A stretch of 10,475 nucleotides of DNA. It comes from an uncultured Clostridia bacterium. GTDB taxonomy: Bacteria > Bacillota > Clostridia > Christensenellales > DUVY01. The translations under genes were made by a program, and so were the position numbers. Within the stretch, counting starts at the first letter, position 1; the number at the start of each line of letters is the position of its first letter. Positions 1 through 6,507 of this stretch are shown piece after piece. The notes under the pieces are model-generated. The model was not told the origin of the DNA. It searched no databases and was given only the letters and a program-made list of their open reading frames with translations. The stretch is taken from NCBI GenBank assembly GCA_937895465.1, contig CALAYY010000055.1:1-10475 (forward strand), written 5' to 3'.

Positions 1-3
1 CAT

Positions 4-62
4 ATTTTACTACCTTTTTATTATTTTACTTCAAATGGTAAAATATGTAAACAAGGTAAAAT
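4..62. repeat. Cluster of four ATTTTAC heptamers in inverted arrangement
   Basis: The heptamer ATTTTAC occurs at 4-10 and 23-29, and its reverse complement GTAAAAT at 38-44 and 56-62. The outer pair extends to a perfect 10-bp inverted repeat (CATATTTTAC at 1-10, GTAAAATATG at 38-47), and the inner pair to 8 bp with an 8-nt spacer (22-29 with 38-45). It lies just downstream of hom on the minus strand. There is no U-tract, so it is not a convincing terminator. It could be an operator cluster for a gene that begins beyond the left edge: CAT at 1-3 is a possible minus-strand ATG with a weak AAGG upstream. AT-rich chance similarity is not excluded. Confidence 0.4.
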
Positions 63-88
63 GACTATTTATAATAAAAGTCTGAAAA

Positions 89-1360
89 CTATTCCAAAAC
101 TCTTATAACACTCTCTACACTGTCAACAACTTCCAGCTTTTTTAACTCGTTTATTGCCTTCATCATAGACAATTCAGAAGTTTTATGTGTTAAGAATACT
201 ACCCGTGCAAACTCTTTGTGCTTACCCTTTTGAATAATACTTTCTATGCTTACTTCATATTTGCCTAAGATTGCCGTAGTTTGAGATAATACTCCTGGTT
301 TGTCAGCGCAATTAATCAACATATAATACTTGCTTTTAAAATCAGTCACAAGGTTTTTGTCCTCAACTGCACAGTCAAATTTTATATATCTAGGCTCATT
401 TATGTGAGCACTATATACAATATCACTTACAATAGCGCTTCCTGTTGGCAAATCTCCTGCACCCTTACCGTACAGCATAATTTCACCTACATAATTGCCT
501 ACAAGGTGTATGGCGTTAAATGAGCCGCGAACAGTCGCAAGCGGATGCTCATCAGGAACAAACGCAGGATGAACTCTTATCTCCAAAGAATTATTATACA
601 TTTTACCTATAGCAAGGAGTTTAATTGTATATCCTAACTCTTTTCCGCTCTCTATATCGCTTTTGGTAATTTTGGTTATACCTTCTCTGTATATGTTTTC
701 TAACGGAATTCTTTTTCCAAATGCCAATGTCGATAAAATGCTTAATTTATACATAGTGTCATAGCCTTCAACATCACTTGTAGGATCGGTTTCTGCATAA
801 CCTAAATTTTGAGCTTCTTTCAAAGCGTCCGAATAACTCATATTTTCTTCCGACATTTTGGTAAGTATATAATTGGTAGTTCCGTTAAAGATACCGGCTA
901 TTTCTGTAATATTATTAGCCTGCATACCTTCAACCAAAGAACGAATAATAGGAACACCTCCAAGACAGCTTGCTTCAAAATATAATCCTGTCTTGTGCTT
1001 TTTGGCAATTTCTTCAAGCTCTGACCAGTGCTTAGAAATGAGTTCTTTGTTGGCAGTGACTACGCTTTTTCCTGACATCAAGCACTTAGTTATAAATGTC
1101 TTAGCCGGCTCAATACCGCCAATAACTTCTACAACAACATCAATTTCATTATTAGCTGTAATTTCATCAATATTATTAGCTATTATAGAAGCAGGCACAC
1201 CCTTTTGTAAAGCCCGTTCAACAGACCTTTCCAAAACCTTTATTACCTGTATGTCCAAGTCTTCTTTGCATGCAATATTGTTATGGTTTTCAGTTAATAT
1301 TCTGTAAGTGCCGCCGCCCACAGTTCCCAAGCCCAAAATACCTACACCTATTTTTTTCAT
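89..1360 (-). CDS. hom: Homoserine dehydrogenase with C-terminal ACT domain
   Basis: This enzyme reduces aspartate 4-semialdehyde to homoserine with NAD(P)H, the branch step toward threonine and methionine; it is cytosolic. The 423-residue protein has the normal length of the long bacterial form. The Rossmann nucleotide-binding motif GLGTVGGG is at residues 10-17, TANKELIS at 102-109, the substrate-domain signature GIFNGTTNYIL at 156-166, and the catalytic segment DVEGYDTMYK at 196-205, with Asp201 and Lys205 the likely catalytic pair by family analogy. Residues about 345-420 form an ACT domain (YYMLINCADKPGVLSQ), which usually gives allosteric feedback inhibition by threonine. Translation starts at ATG with AGGAGAG seven bases upstream and stops at TAG. 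It is the last visible gene of a unit with panT and coaX, 44 bp after coaX. No thrB, thrC or aspartate kinase gene is in view. Assignment is firm. Confidence 0.95.
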   Translation of the reverse strand: MKKIGVGILGLGTVGGGTYRILTENHNNIACKEDLDIQVIKVLERSVERALQKGVPASIIANNIDEITANNEIDVVVEVIGGIEPAKTFITKCLMSGKSVVTANKELISKHWSELEEIAKKHKTGLYFEASCLGGVPIIRSLVEGMQANNITEIAGIFNGTTNYILTKMSEENMSYSDALKEAQNLGYAETDPTSDVEGYDTMYKLSILSTLAFGKRIPLENIYREGITKITKSDIESGKELGYTIKLLAIGKMYNNSLEIRVHPAFVPDEHPLATVRGSFNAIHLVGNYVGEIMLYGKGAGDLPTGSAIVSDIVYSAHINEPRYIKFDCAVEDKNLVTDFKSKYYMLINCADKPGVLSQTTAILGKYEVSIESIIQKGKHKEFARVVFLTHKTSELSMMKAINELKKLEVVDSVESVIRVLE

Positions 1361-1395
1361 TATAATGCTCTCCTATTCCAATCTTATGTACAAAT

Positions 1396-1419
1396 CCCGA
1401 TACCTTATAAGATATCGGG
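1396..1419 (-). other. Stem-loop over the coaX stop codon, possible weak terminator or processing site
   Basis: Read on the minus strand, CCCGATATC (1419-1411) pairs with GGTATCGGG (1404-1396). This gives a 9-bp stem with one G-U pair and a six-base loop TTATAA that contains the coaX TAA stop. The sequence after the stem is ATTTG, too poor in U for a strong intrinsic terminator. It may attenuate transcription into hom or stabilise the coaX 3' end. The pairing is seen directly; the role is inferred. Confidence 0.4.
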
Positions 1420-2184
1420 GTTGTTAAGCTTAAATATATAATTAAGACCCTTTAAAGACAACCTTCTGTCTATATGATTAATTATATCAGTACCTTTATT
1501 GACAAACTCACTAAGTCCGCCCGTAGCAATAACCTTGGCATCTTCAAGATGCTCTTCTTGTTTTATCTTTTTGACTATATACTCAAGCATTCCTACAAAC
1601 GAATAAAAAATTCCTGATTGCATATTGGTTACAGTACTTTTTCCTATTATACTTTTGGGCGCAATAAGTTCTATTTTGGGCAATTTAGCTGCTGTTTCTG
1701 CCAGACTGTTAACAGAAGATTTGACACCCGGACATATTAATCCGCCCAAAAAGTCGTTATTTTTTCCAATAACATTAATAGTCGTCGCTGTTCCAAAATC
1801 AGCAACTATAAGCGGACTGCCGTATTCTTTCATTGCAGCAACACTTACAGCTATACGGTCACTACCTACTTCTTTTGGATTGTCATATTTTATATTAAGT
1901 CCTGTTTTTACACCTGCACCCAGAACAAGCGGTTTTATACCAAAATAAAAGCTGCACATGTGTTCAAAAGTATAATTAAGATCAGGAATGACACTTGAAA
2001 TCATAATACCATTAATATCTTTGACCGCAAAGTTATGAATAGTGATAAGGTTAGTTATCAAAAGCCCGTATTCATCAGATGTCCTACGGTAATGTGTGGC
2101 TATCCTGCCGCTTACTACCAGATAATCATCTTTAAAAAATCCAATCTTTATATTAGTGTTTCCTATGTCTATTACTAAAAGCAT
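1405..2184 (-). CDS. coaX: Type III pantothenate kinase
   Basis: CoaX phosphorylates pantothenate to 4'-phosphopantothenate, the first committed step of coenzyme A synthesis, in the cytosol. The type III enzyme belongs to the ASKHA fold and is known to resist CoA feedback. The 259-residue protein shows the phosphate-binding motif DIGNTNIKIG at residues 6-15 (Asp6 the expected metal/ATP ligand), the GSDR motif at 107-110 with Asp109 the expected catalytic base, the DFGTATTINV motif at 129-138, and a GGLICPGV segment at 147-154. Length and motif order are normal for the family. The ATG start has AAAGGA seven bases upstream, close behind the stop of the preceding membrane protein gene (15-bp gap), so the two are almost certainly co-transcribed. 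Its neighbour looks like an ECF transporter S component, which fits pantothenate uptake. Assignment is firm. Confidence 0.95.
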   Translation of the reverse strand: MLLVIDIGNTNIKIGFFKDDYLVVSGRIATHYRRTSDEYGLLITNLITIHNFAVKDINGIMISSVIPDLNYTFEHMCSFYFGIKPLVLGAGVKTGLNIKYDNPKEVGSDRIAVSVAAMKEYGSPLIVADFGTATTINVIGKNNDFLGGLICPGVKSSVNSLAETAAKLPKIELIAPKSIIGKSTVTNMQSGIFYSFVGMLEYIVKKIKQEEHLEDAKVIATGGLSEFVNKGTDIINHIDRRLSLKGLNYIFKLNNPDIL

Positions 2185-2199
2185 TTATTTGTCCTTTGT

Positions 2200-2769
2200 T
2201 TATTTTTTAAATAAAAAACCATTTCTATCAGCTTTTTTTAATGCTAAAATTATTGCAGGTGTAACGGATATTGCTATGCCGAGTTCTATTGTGCCTGCAA
2301 TTAACATTTCAACTATTGCTGCCGGCATCATTATACCCGATAATTCAAAATCCCAAGCAAATACCGCAAATGAGCCTACAACAAGTACCGTATTAGTCAA
2401 AATCGCAACAGCGGCAATTATACTGTAAGGCAATACTTCTCTCAAAAAGAAGTTTTTGCTGTTACCTGTTAATCTTTTCATTAACATTTTTGCACCATAT
2501 GCCGCAGGTCCTATAAATAGTCTAGGTATAATCGCAATCAACGGATACTGCCTGAATGCCATAGCTACAAAGCCGCCCATCATAAATGCATAGCTGATAG
2601 AAATTATTCCAAAAGCAATGCTTATGTATATCGATGCTTTAAAGTCCATAATTATTACCATAATTATTAACGGCAGCATAAAAACATAAGGCAAAAATAA
2701 AAATCCCGCAAGCAATGCGGTAAATATTGCATAAAGCGCAATGTTGATTGAAACTGGTGTTCTGTTCAT
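2200..2769 (-). CDS. panT: ECF transporter S component, probably pantothenate-specific (PanT-like)
   Basis: A 189-residue, very hydrophobic protein with about six membrane segments (roughly residues 8-26, 28-42, 45-66, 73-96, 113-138 and 146-177) and a basic C-terminal tail. Size, topology and the IPRLFIGPAAYG (80-91) and LTNTVLVVG (124-132) segments match S components of energy-coupling factor vitamin transporters (ECF_trnsprt-type family). These bind a vitamin and dock with a shared EcfA/A'/T module encoded elsewhere; no such genes are in this window. The substrate is inferred: the gene lies 15 bp upstream of coaX, the kinase that traps pantothenate, so pantothenate is the best guess. Other vitamin substrates remain possible. 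ATG start with GGAGGG about four bases upstream. It is the first gene of its unit, behind a consensus promoter and a structured leader. Family call is good, substrate moderate. Confidence 0.75.
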   Translation of the reverse strand: MNRTPVSINIALYAIFTALLAGFLFLPYVFMLPLIIMVIIMDFKASIYISIAFGIISISYAFMMGGFVAMAFRQYPLIAIIPRLFIGPAAYGAKMLMKRLTGNSKNFFLREVLPYSIIAAVAILTNTVLVVGSFAVFAWDFELSGIMMPAAIVEMLIAGTIELGIAISVTPAIILALKKADRNGFLFKK

Positions 2770-2783
2770 AGTTCCCTCCGTTT

Positions 2784-2852
2784 GGGTTCTTTAAAAAGAT
2801 ACCCTACACAAATTAAGTTATATATTTTCGTGATGCCCTAATATGGTGTATC
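2784..2852 (-). promoter_or_regulatory. Structured 5' leader of the panT-coaX-hom unit with two alternative folds
   Basis: Two pairings compete in the predicted leader. In the first, minus-strand GATAC plus CC (2852-2845, one bulged A) pairs with GGGTATC (2804-2798) across a 40-nt loop, directly followed by UUUUU (2797-2793), a terminator-like arrangement. In the second, GGGT and TCTTT (2804 onward) pair with AAAGA and ACCC (ending at 2784) in a local hairpin just before the ribosome binding site at 2774-2779. Both use the same GGGT segment, so they exclude each other. I recognise no known riboswitch class. A regulatory role is inferred. Confidence 0.35.
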
Positions 2853-2862
2853 CGTTTGTATA

Positions 2863-2891
2863 ATTATATCAAAAGAGTCATTTATATACAA
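2863..2891 (-). promoter_or_regulatory. Sigma-A promoter for panT-coaX-hom
   Basis: On the minus strand, TTGTAT (2891-2886) and a perfect TATAAT (2868-2863) are separated by exactly 17 bases. The expected start of transcription is near 2856, leaving a leader of roughly 87 nt before the panT ATG. The weak -35 box leaves room for regulation. It lies just after the terminator of the upstream vor operon. Confidence 0.7.
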
Positions 2892-2938
2892 CTCTAATAA
2901 TTGATTATTTTTGGCAAAAAGAAGATTTTGATTATATG

Positions 2939-2978
2939 AAAAAAACCTTATAGCTTTATTCTTTTTGATAGCAAGGTT
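2939..2978 (-). terminator. Intrinsic terminator of the fabT-fabH-vor operon
   Basis: Read on the minus strand, AACCTT then GCT (2978-2970) pairs with AGC then AAGGTT (2955-2953 and 2949-2944), with a 3-nt bulge and a 14-nt loop, and runs into seven consecutive U residues (2945-2939). It sits about 20 bp after the stop of the last operon gene and before the promoter of panT, as a terminator should. The stem is modest in GC. Confidence 0.65.
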
Positions 2979-2997
2979 AAAATTATAAAAATAGTTT

Positions 2998-3525
2998 TTA
3001 GACAAGCTTAAAGCCTAACCGAAGTGCCTTTATAGATGTGGCTATCACTTCTTGCTTTTCCTTAAATAGTTTTTTTACAGAATCAATAACGTCGTTTAAA
3101 GAGAAATCTTTGAATAACTTGGAAAGCACGCCCAATATGACCATATTTTGAGATTTACTGTCTCCTGCTTTTTTAGCAGTATCACTTACCGGCAATCTCA
3201 TAATCTGTTTTTGTTGAGAACTATCATCAATAAAATCAATATTGGAGTCCATAATAATATAACCTTCGGGAAAAACTCGGCTTTGATATTTGTCCAAGGA
3301 GCATTGGTTCATTGCAACTAAAATATTGGCGTTGTCAAAAACAGGCGATTTTATCTCCTGATTGTCATAAACAACAAAACAATTAGCTGTTCCTCCTCTC
3401 ATTTCAGGTCCGTATGATGGAATGCAACTGACATTAAGCCCTTCATTCATAGCTGAATATGCTATTATTTTCCCCAGAGATACTATTCCCTGTCCCCCTG
3501 CACCAGCAATCAAAATCTTTTTCAT
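2998..3525 (-). CDS. 2-oxoacid:ferredoxin oxidoreductase, gamma subunit
   Basis: The 175-residue protein is the gamma subunit of a four-subunit 2-oxoacid:ferredoxin oxidoreductase, which oxidatively decarboxylates a 2-oxoacid to its acyl-CoA and passes electrons to ferredoxin. The gamma domain contributes to CoA binding and holds the complex together. It has the family hallmarks GAGGQGIVSLG at residues 8-18 and YGPEMRGGTAN at 38-48, and the normal length. The ATG start overlaps the stop of the beta gene (ATGA) and is preceded by a strong AAAGGAGAT inside that gene, so translation is coupled. It is the last gene of the operon; a terminator follows at 2939-2978. The partner alpha subunit is of the VorB type, so branched-chain 2-oxoacids are the likely substrates. 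This subunit alone does not show substrate choice; Kor, Por or Vor naming depends on alpha and beta. Confidence 0.9.
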   Translation of the reverse strand: MKKILIAGAGGQGIVSLGKIIAYSAMNEGLNVSCIPSYGPEMRGGTANCFVVYDNQEIKSPVFDNANILVAMNQCSLDKYQSRVFPEGYIIMDSNIDFIDDSSQQKQIMRLPVSDTAKKAGDSKSQNMVILGVLSKLFKDFSLNDVIDSVKKLFKEKQEVIATSIKALRLGFKLV

Positions 3526-4262
3526 AGACTTATCTCCTTTTTAAATACTCCAAGTGGAAAATGTGGTAAAGTGTTTTTTTTAAGCTGCTCATTCATCTGC
3601 TTAGCACTCATCTTAAAATTAGTGGGACAAATTGACATAACCTCTATAAGCGAAAAACCTTTTTTATCTAATTGGTGTTTAAAAGCTTTTTCTATCATCT
3701 TTTCCGTGTTTATTATATTTTTTATATCGTGACACGATGTCCGTGCAACAAATTGTGTTCCGTCAAGCGTTGCCATCATTTCACATATCTTTATCGGAAA
3801 GCCGTTAACTTCGGCAGCTCTTCCGTGTATACATGTTGTGGTTTTTGTACCGATAGTTGTAGTTGGTGCCATTTGCCCACCCGTCATTCCATATGTTCCG
3901 TTATTTATAAAAATTACGGTAATATTTTCATTGCGTGCTGCGGCGTGTATAATCTCTGCCAGCCCTATACTTGCCAAATCTCCATCGCCTTGATAGGTAA
4001 ATACAGTCTTATCGGGCAAAACCCTTTTTATGCCTGTTGCTACTGCAGGCGCTCTGCCGTGTGCCGCCTGCTGCATGTCAAAATTAAAATAATCATATGC
4101 AAACACAGAACAACCCACAGAGGCTACACCAATAATATTCTCTCGTGAATTTAACTTTTGTAAAACATCTGCAATAATTCTATGCACGGTGCCGTGTGTG
4201 CAGCCAGGACAATAATGAAATTTTTTTTCTGTCAGATAATCTGACCGTTTGTAAACACTCAT
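3522..4262 (-). CDS. 2-oxoacid:ferredoxin oxidoreductase, beta (thiamine diphosphate) subunit
   Basis: The catalytic beta subunit, 246 residues, binds thiamine diphosphate and normally one [4Fe-4S] cluster. The N-terminal YCPGCTHG motif at residues 17-24 gives two of the cluster cysteines (Cys18, Cys21), and Cys51 in SVGCSVF is a further expected ligand. The thiamine diphosphate signature GDGD at 92-95 is followed by INNGTYGMTGGQMAPTT at 119-135, the metal/diphosphate loop. This length is typical of short beta subunits that work with separate alpha, gamma and delta chains. The ATG overlaps the stop of vorB by four bases and is preceded by GAGGAG eight bases upstream. By position and partner it is the beta chain of a 3-methyl-2-oxobutanoate (Vor-type) oxidoreductase; a 2-oxoglutarate enzyme cannot be excluded from this chain alone. 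Confidence 0.9.
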   Translation of the reverse strand: MSVYKRSDYLTEKKFHYCPGCTHGTVHRIIADVLQKLNSRENIIGVASVGCSVFAYDYFNFDMQQAAHGRAPAVATGIKRVLPDKTVFTYQGDGDLASIGLAEIIHAAARNENITVIFINNGTYGMTGGQMAPTTTIGTKTTTCIHGRAAEVNGFPIKICEMMATLDGTQFVARTSCHDIKNIINTEKMIEKAFKHQLDKKGFSLIEVMSICPTNFKMSAKQMNEQLKKNTLPHFPLGVFKKEISL

Positions 4263-5311
4263 TTTTTACGCTCCTCTTGAGCGATATGTTTTGCAATGAC
4301 TTCAGCTGACAGCATATTGCCGCCGCTGCGTCCAAAAAAATGCACAGGCTTTTTGCCGTTTACAGCTAGTCTCACATCTTCTACCATCTGCCCTTTGTTA
4401 AGTTCAATGCAATATACTGCACTTATATTTTGTTTATTGCAATGATTCATGTAGTTAACATAAGGAAAAGGAAACAGCGTTATCGGGCGTATAAGCCCTG
4501 CCTTTATTCCTATTGAACGCAAAATTTCTACCGATGCCTTGGCAATCCTGCCTACACTTCCAAATGCGGTTAAGATTATGTTTGCGTCATGAGTACAATA
4601 TTCTTCTACCATAACGTCTTTTTCCATTAGCTTATATTTGGCAAAAAGTTTATCTGTTCTCTTTTCAAGTTCGTCTGGGTCAATCAGCAATGAATTAATT
4701 ATTCTTGGCTCTGTATGCCCGCTGGTCGCCCATGGTTTAGAAGGTAAGGTGTCAAGATTAATAGCTTGGGGCAATTGGGCGGATTCAATCATCTGCCCTA
4801 ACATACCGTCTCCCAATATCATTACTGGGTTTCGATATTCATCGGCAATATCAAAAGCTTTAAAAGTAAGGTCGCATGCTTCTTGAACACATGAAGGAGC
4901 AAGCACAAACAGCCTATAATCTCCATGACCGCCACCTTTTACAGCTTGAAAATAATCACCTTGTCCTGGCAAGACTCCGCCTAATCCTGGTCCAGCACGC
5001 ATCATATTGATTATAACGCACGGAACTTCGGCACACGTAAGATAGGAAATTCCTTCTTGTTTTAAAGAAACTCCTGGGCTAGAGGATGAAGTCATTGCTC
5101 TTGCTCCTGCTCCTGCTGCACCGTATACCATATTAATTGCTGAGGTTTCACTTTCTGCCTGTATAAAAACTCCGCCGACTTCAGGCATCCTGCGTGACAT
5201 ATATTCTGGAATCTCATTTTGCGGTGTAATAGGATATCCAAAATATGCTCTACATCCCGCCCTTATCGCAGCTTCAGCAATCGCCTCATTGCCTTTATAT
5301 AAGTCCTTCAT
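4259..5311 (-). CDS. vorB: 3-methyl-2-oxobutanoate:ferredoxin oxidoreductase alpha subunit VorB
   Basis: The alpha subunit of a branched-chain 2-oxoacid:ferredoxin oxidoreductase. It carries the pyrimidine-binding domain that completes the thiamine diphosphate site. From memory of the family it matches VorB closely: KGNEAIAEAAIRAG near the start, GYPITPQNEIPEYMSRR (about residues 25-41), QAESE, TSSSSPGVSLKQEGISY (about 74-90), GQGDYFQAVKGGGHGDYR, and a C-terminal transketolase-like domain. Length of 350 residues is normal. Two starts are possible: GTG at 5317 and ATG at 5311. I chose the ATG because AGGA at 5319-5322 is seven bases from it but only one base from the GTG. The gene overlaps the end of the ferredoxin gene and shares an ATGA overlap with the beta gene. 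Substrates are probably the 2-oxoacids of valine, leucine and isoleucine, giving branched acyl-CoAs. Confidence 0.9.
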   Translation of the reverse strand: MKDLYKGNEAIAEAAIRAGCRAYFGYPITPQNEIPEYMSRRMPEVGGVFIQAESETSAINMVYGAAGAGARAMTSSSSPGVSLKQEGISYLTCAEVPCVIINMMRAGPGLGGVLPGQGDYFQAVKGGGHGDYRLFVLAPSCVQEACDLTFKAFDIADEYRNPVMILGDGMLGQMIESAQLPQAINLDTLPSKPWATSGHTEPRIINSLLIDPDELEKRTDKLFAKYKLMEKDVMVEEYCTHDANIILTAFGSVGRIAKASVEILRSIGIKAGLIRPITLFPFPYVNYMNHCNKQNISAVYCIELNKGQMVEDVRLAVNGKKPVHFFGRSGGNMLSAEVIAKHIAQEERKK

Positions 5312-5516
5312 TTTCACATCCTATTTCCAAACATATATCAGGGCAAACCTTAACACAAAATAAACAGCCTGTACATTTGCCCTCTTCATTTGCTTCAGCG
5401 TAATAATACCCGTTAACGTTGCAGTCCTTAGACATTGTAAGTATTCCTTTAGGACAGCAATTAACACATAATCGGCATCCTTTACATCGGTTTATATCTA
5501 TCGTCACTTTTCCCAT
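5295..5516 (-). CDS. 2x[4Fe-4S] ferredoxin-type delta subunit of the 2-oxoacid oxidoreductase
   Basis: A 73-residue ferredoxin with two complete cluster motifs: Cys11, Cys14, Cys17 and Cys21-Pro, then Cys48, Cys51, Cys54 and Cys58-Pro. This is the delta (VorC/KorD-type) subunit that carries electrons from the beta subunit to soluble ferredoxin. An extra cysteine (Cys20) sits beside the last ligand of the first cluster, and further cysteines (32, 62, 67) lie outside the motifs. ATG start with AAAGGCGG six bases upstream, 16 bp after fabH. Its 3' end overlaps the vorB start region. Being the first vor gene, directly behind fabH, it ties fatty acid priming and the oxidoreductase into one transcript. 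A free-standing ferredoxin is possible but less likely given the context. Confidence 0.9.
   Translation of the reverse strand: MGKVTIDINRCKGCRLCVNCCPKGILTMSKDCNVNGYYYAEANEEGKCTGCLFCVKVCPDICLEIGCENEGLI
5319..5322 (-). promoter_or_regulatory. Ribosome binding site that decides the vorB start
   Basis: Minus-strand AGGA lies seven bases upstream of ATG at 5311 and only one base upstream of the in-frame GTG at 5317. The spacing favours the ATG and removes two residues from the longest reading. Confidence 0.55.
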
Positions 5517-5532
5517 CTTGAACCGCCTTTAT

Positions 5533-6507
5533 TTAAGTATTTGATATTGGCTTGTTCCATCTGATAACGCAGGCACCCGTTGTAAGACCGCCGCCGAACG
5601 CAGATAACACTATGAGATCACCATTATTTAATAGTCCTGCCTTATTTGTTTCATCCAAAAGAATGGCAACTCCTGCAGCAGATATATTACCCTTTTTTTG
5701 AATATTAGTTAAAATCTTAGCACTGTTCACACCAAGCATGGCGGTTGCTGTATTAATAATTCTCAAATTGGCTTGATGGGGTAGTATATATTTAATGTCA
5801 TCCAAAGTTTTACCTGATGCTTTTACTACATCTTGTATATCGTTTTTCATAGCGGTAACCGCAAACTGAAATACTGCCTGTCCTTTCATTTTCAAATAAG
5901 ACATATCTACAACCGACTTATCCTCAAACGGACTGCTTTTTCCTGACGGAATAACTAGTACGTCAGTATTACCCGAAGCTGTGAGCTTGATTGACAATAA
6001 GTCCTCACCCGAAGTAAGGACTACTGCTCCTGCTCCGTCTCCAAATAAAACGCATGTATTTCTATCTGACCAGTCAATATGCCTTGACATGCTATCAGCA
6101 CACACAATAAGAACATTTTTTGCCCTGCCTCGTTGTATAAAACCTGCTGCAGTATCTAACGCATATAAAAACCCTGAACACGCAGCGTTAATATCAAAAG
6201 CTGGACAAGATGCTTTTATATTGCTTTGTACTACGCATGCAAGCGATGGACTAATATAATCGCCCTGTAAAGTAGCACAAATAATAAGATCTAAATCGCA
6301 TGCATCTAATCCGCTGTCTTTTAATGCCGCCTGTGCAGATGCCGTTGCTATATCAGACAGGCTTTCTGTGGACAATAAAGGTCTGGATTCTATCCCTGTC
6401 TTGGATCTTATCCATTCATCTGAAGTATCAACTAATTGTGATAAGTCGTCATTGGTCTTAATTAGAGAGGGAGTGCTGCTTCCGGTTCCAATAATTTTAA
6501 AACTCAT
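5533..6507 (-). CDS. fabH: Beta-ketoacyl-ACP synthase III (FabH)
   Basis: FabH starts fatty acid synthesis by condensing an acyl-CoA primer with malonyl-ACP. The 324-residue protein has the full catalytic triad of the family: Cys110 in NAACSGFLYAL, His244 in ILPHQAN, and Asn274 in KKGNISAAG. The N-terminal substrate-loop region DTSDEWIRSKTGIESR (27-42) and the C-terminal LSAFGGGLTTGACVIRW are also typical. Gram-positive FabH enzymes often prefer branched acyl-CoAs; the four vor genes just downstream would supply these, so a branched-chain role is inferred. The residues that set primer preference cannot be read with certainty here. The ATG overlaps the stop of the fabT-like gene (ATGA) with only a weak GGA upstream, which suggests translational coupling. 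No acpP, fabD, fabG or fabF follows, so the rest of the pathway must be encoded elsewhere. Confidence 0.95.
   Translation of the reverse strand: MSFKIIGTGSSTPSLIKTNDDLSQLVDTSDEWIRSKTGIESRPLLSTESLSDIATASAQAALKDSGLDACDLDLIICATLQGDYISPSLACVVQSNIKASCPAFDINAACSGFLYALDTAAGFIQRGRAKNVLIVCADSMSRHIDWSDRNTCVLFGDGAGAVVLTSGEDLLSIKLTASGNTDVLVIPSGKSSPFEDKSVVDMSYLKMKGQAVFQFAVTAMKNDIQDVVKASGKTLDDIKYILPHQANLRIINTATAMLGVNSAKILTNIQKKGNISAAGVAILLDETNKAGLLNNGDLIVLSAFGGGLTTGACVIRWNKPISNT

Noticed and set aside
873..1307. Plus-strand open frame of 144 codons
   Set aside because: Antisense shadow of hom; composition follows the reverse complement of conserved hom sequence.
3672..4148. Plus-strand open frame of 158 codons, rich in Cys and aromatic residues
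   Set aside because: It lies wholly antisense to the beta subunit gene, whose motifs are intact, and has no RBS or recognisable domain.
5315..5317. GTG as the start of vorB
   Set aside because: AGGA is only one base away, whereas it is seven bases from ATG at 5311; the family usually begins about there. The difference is two residues.
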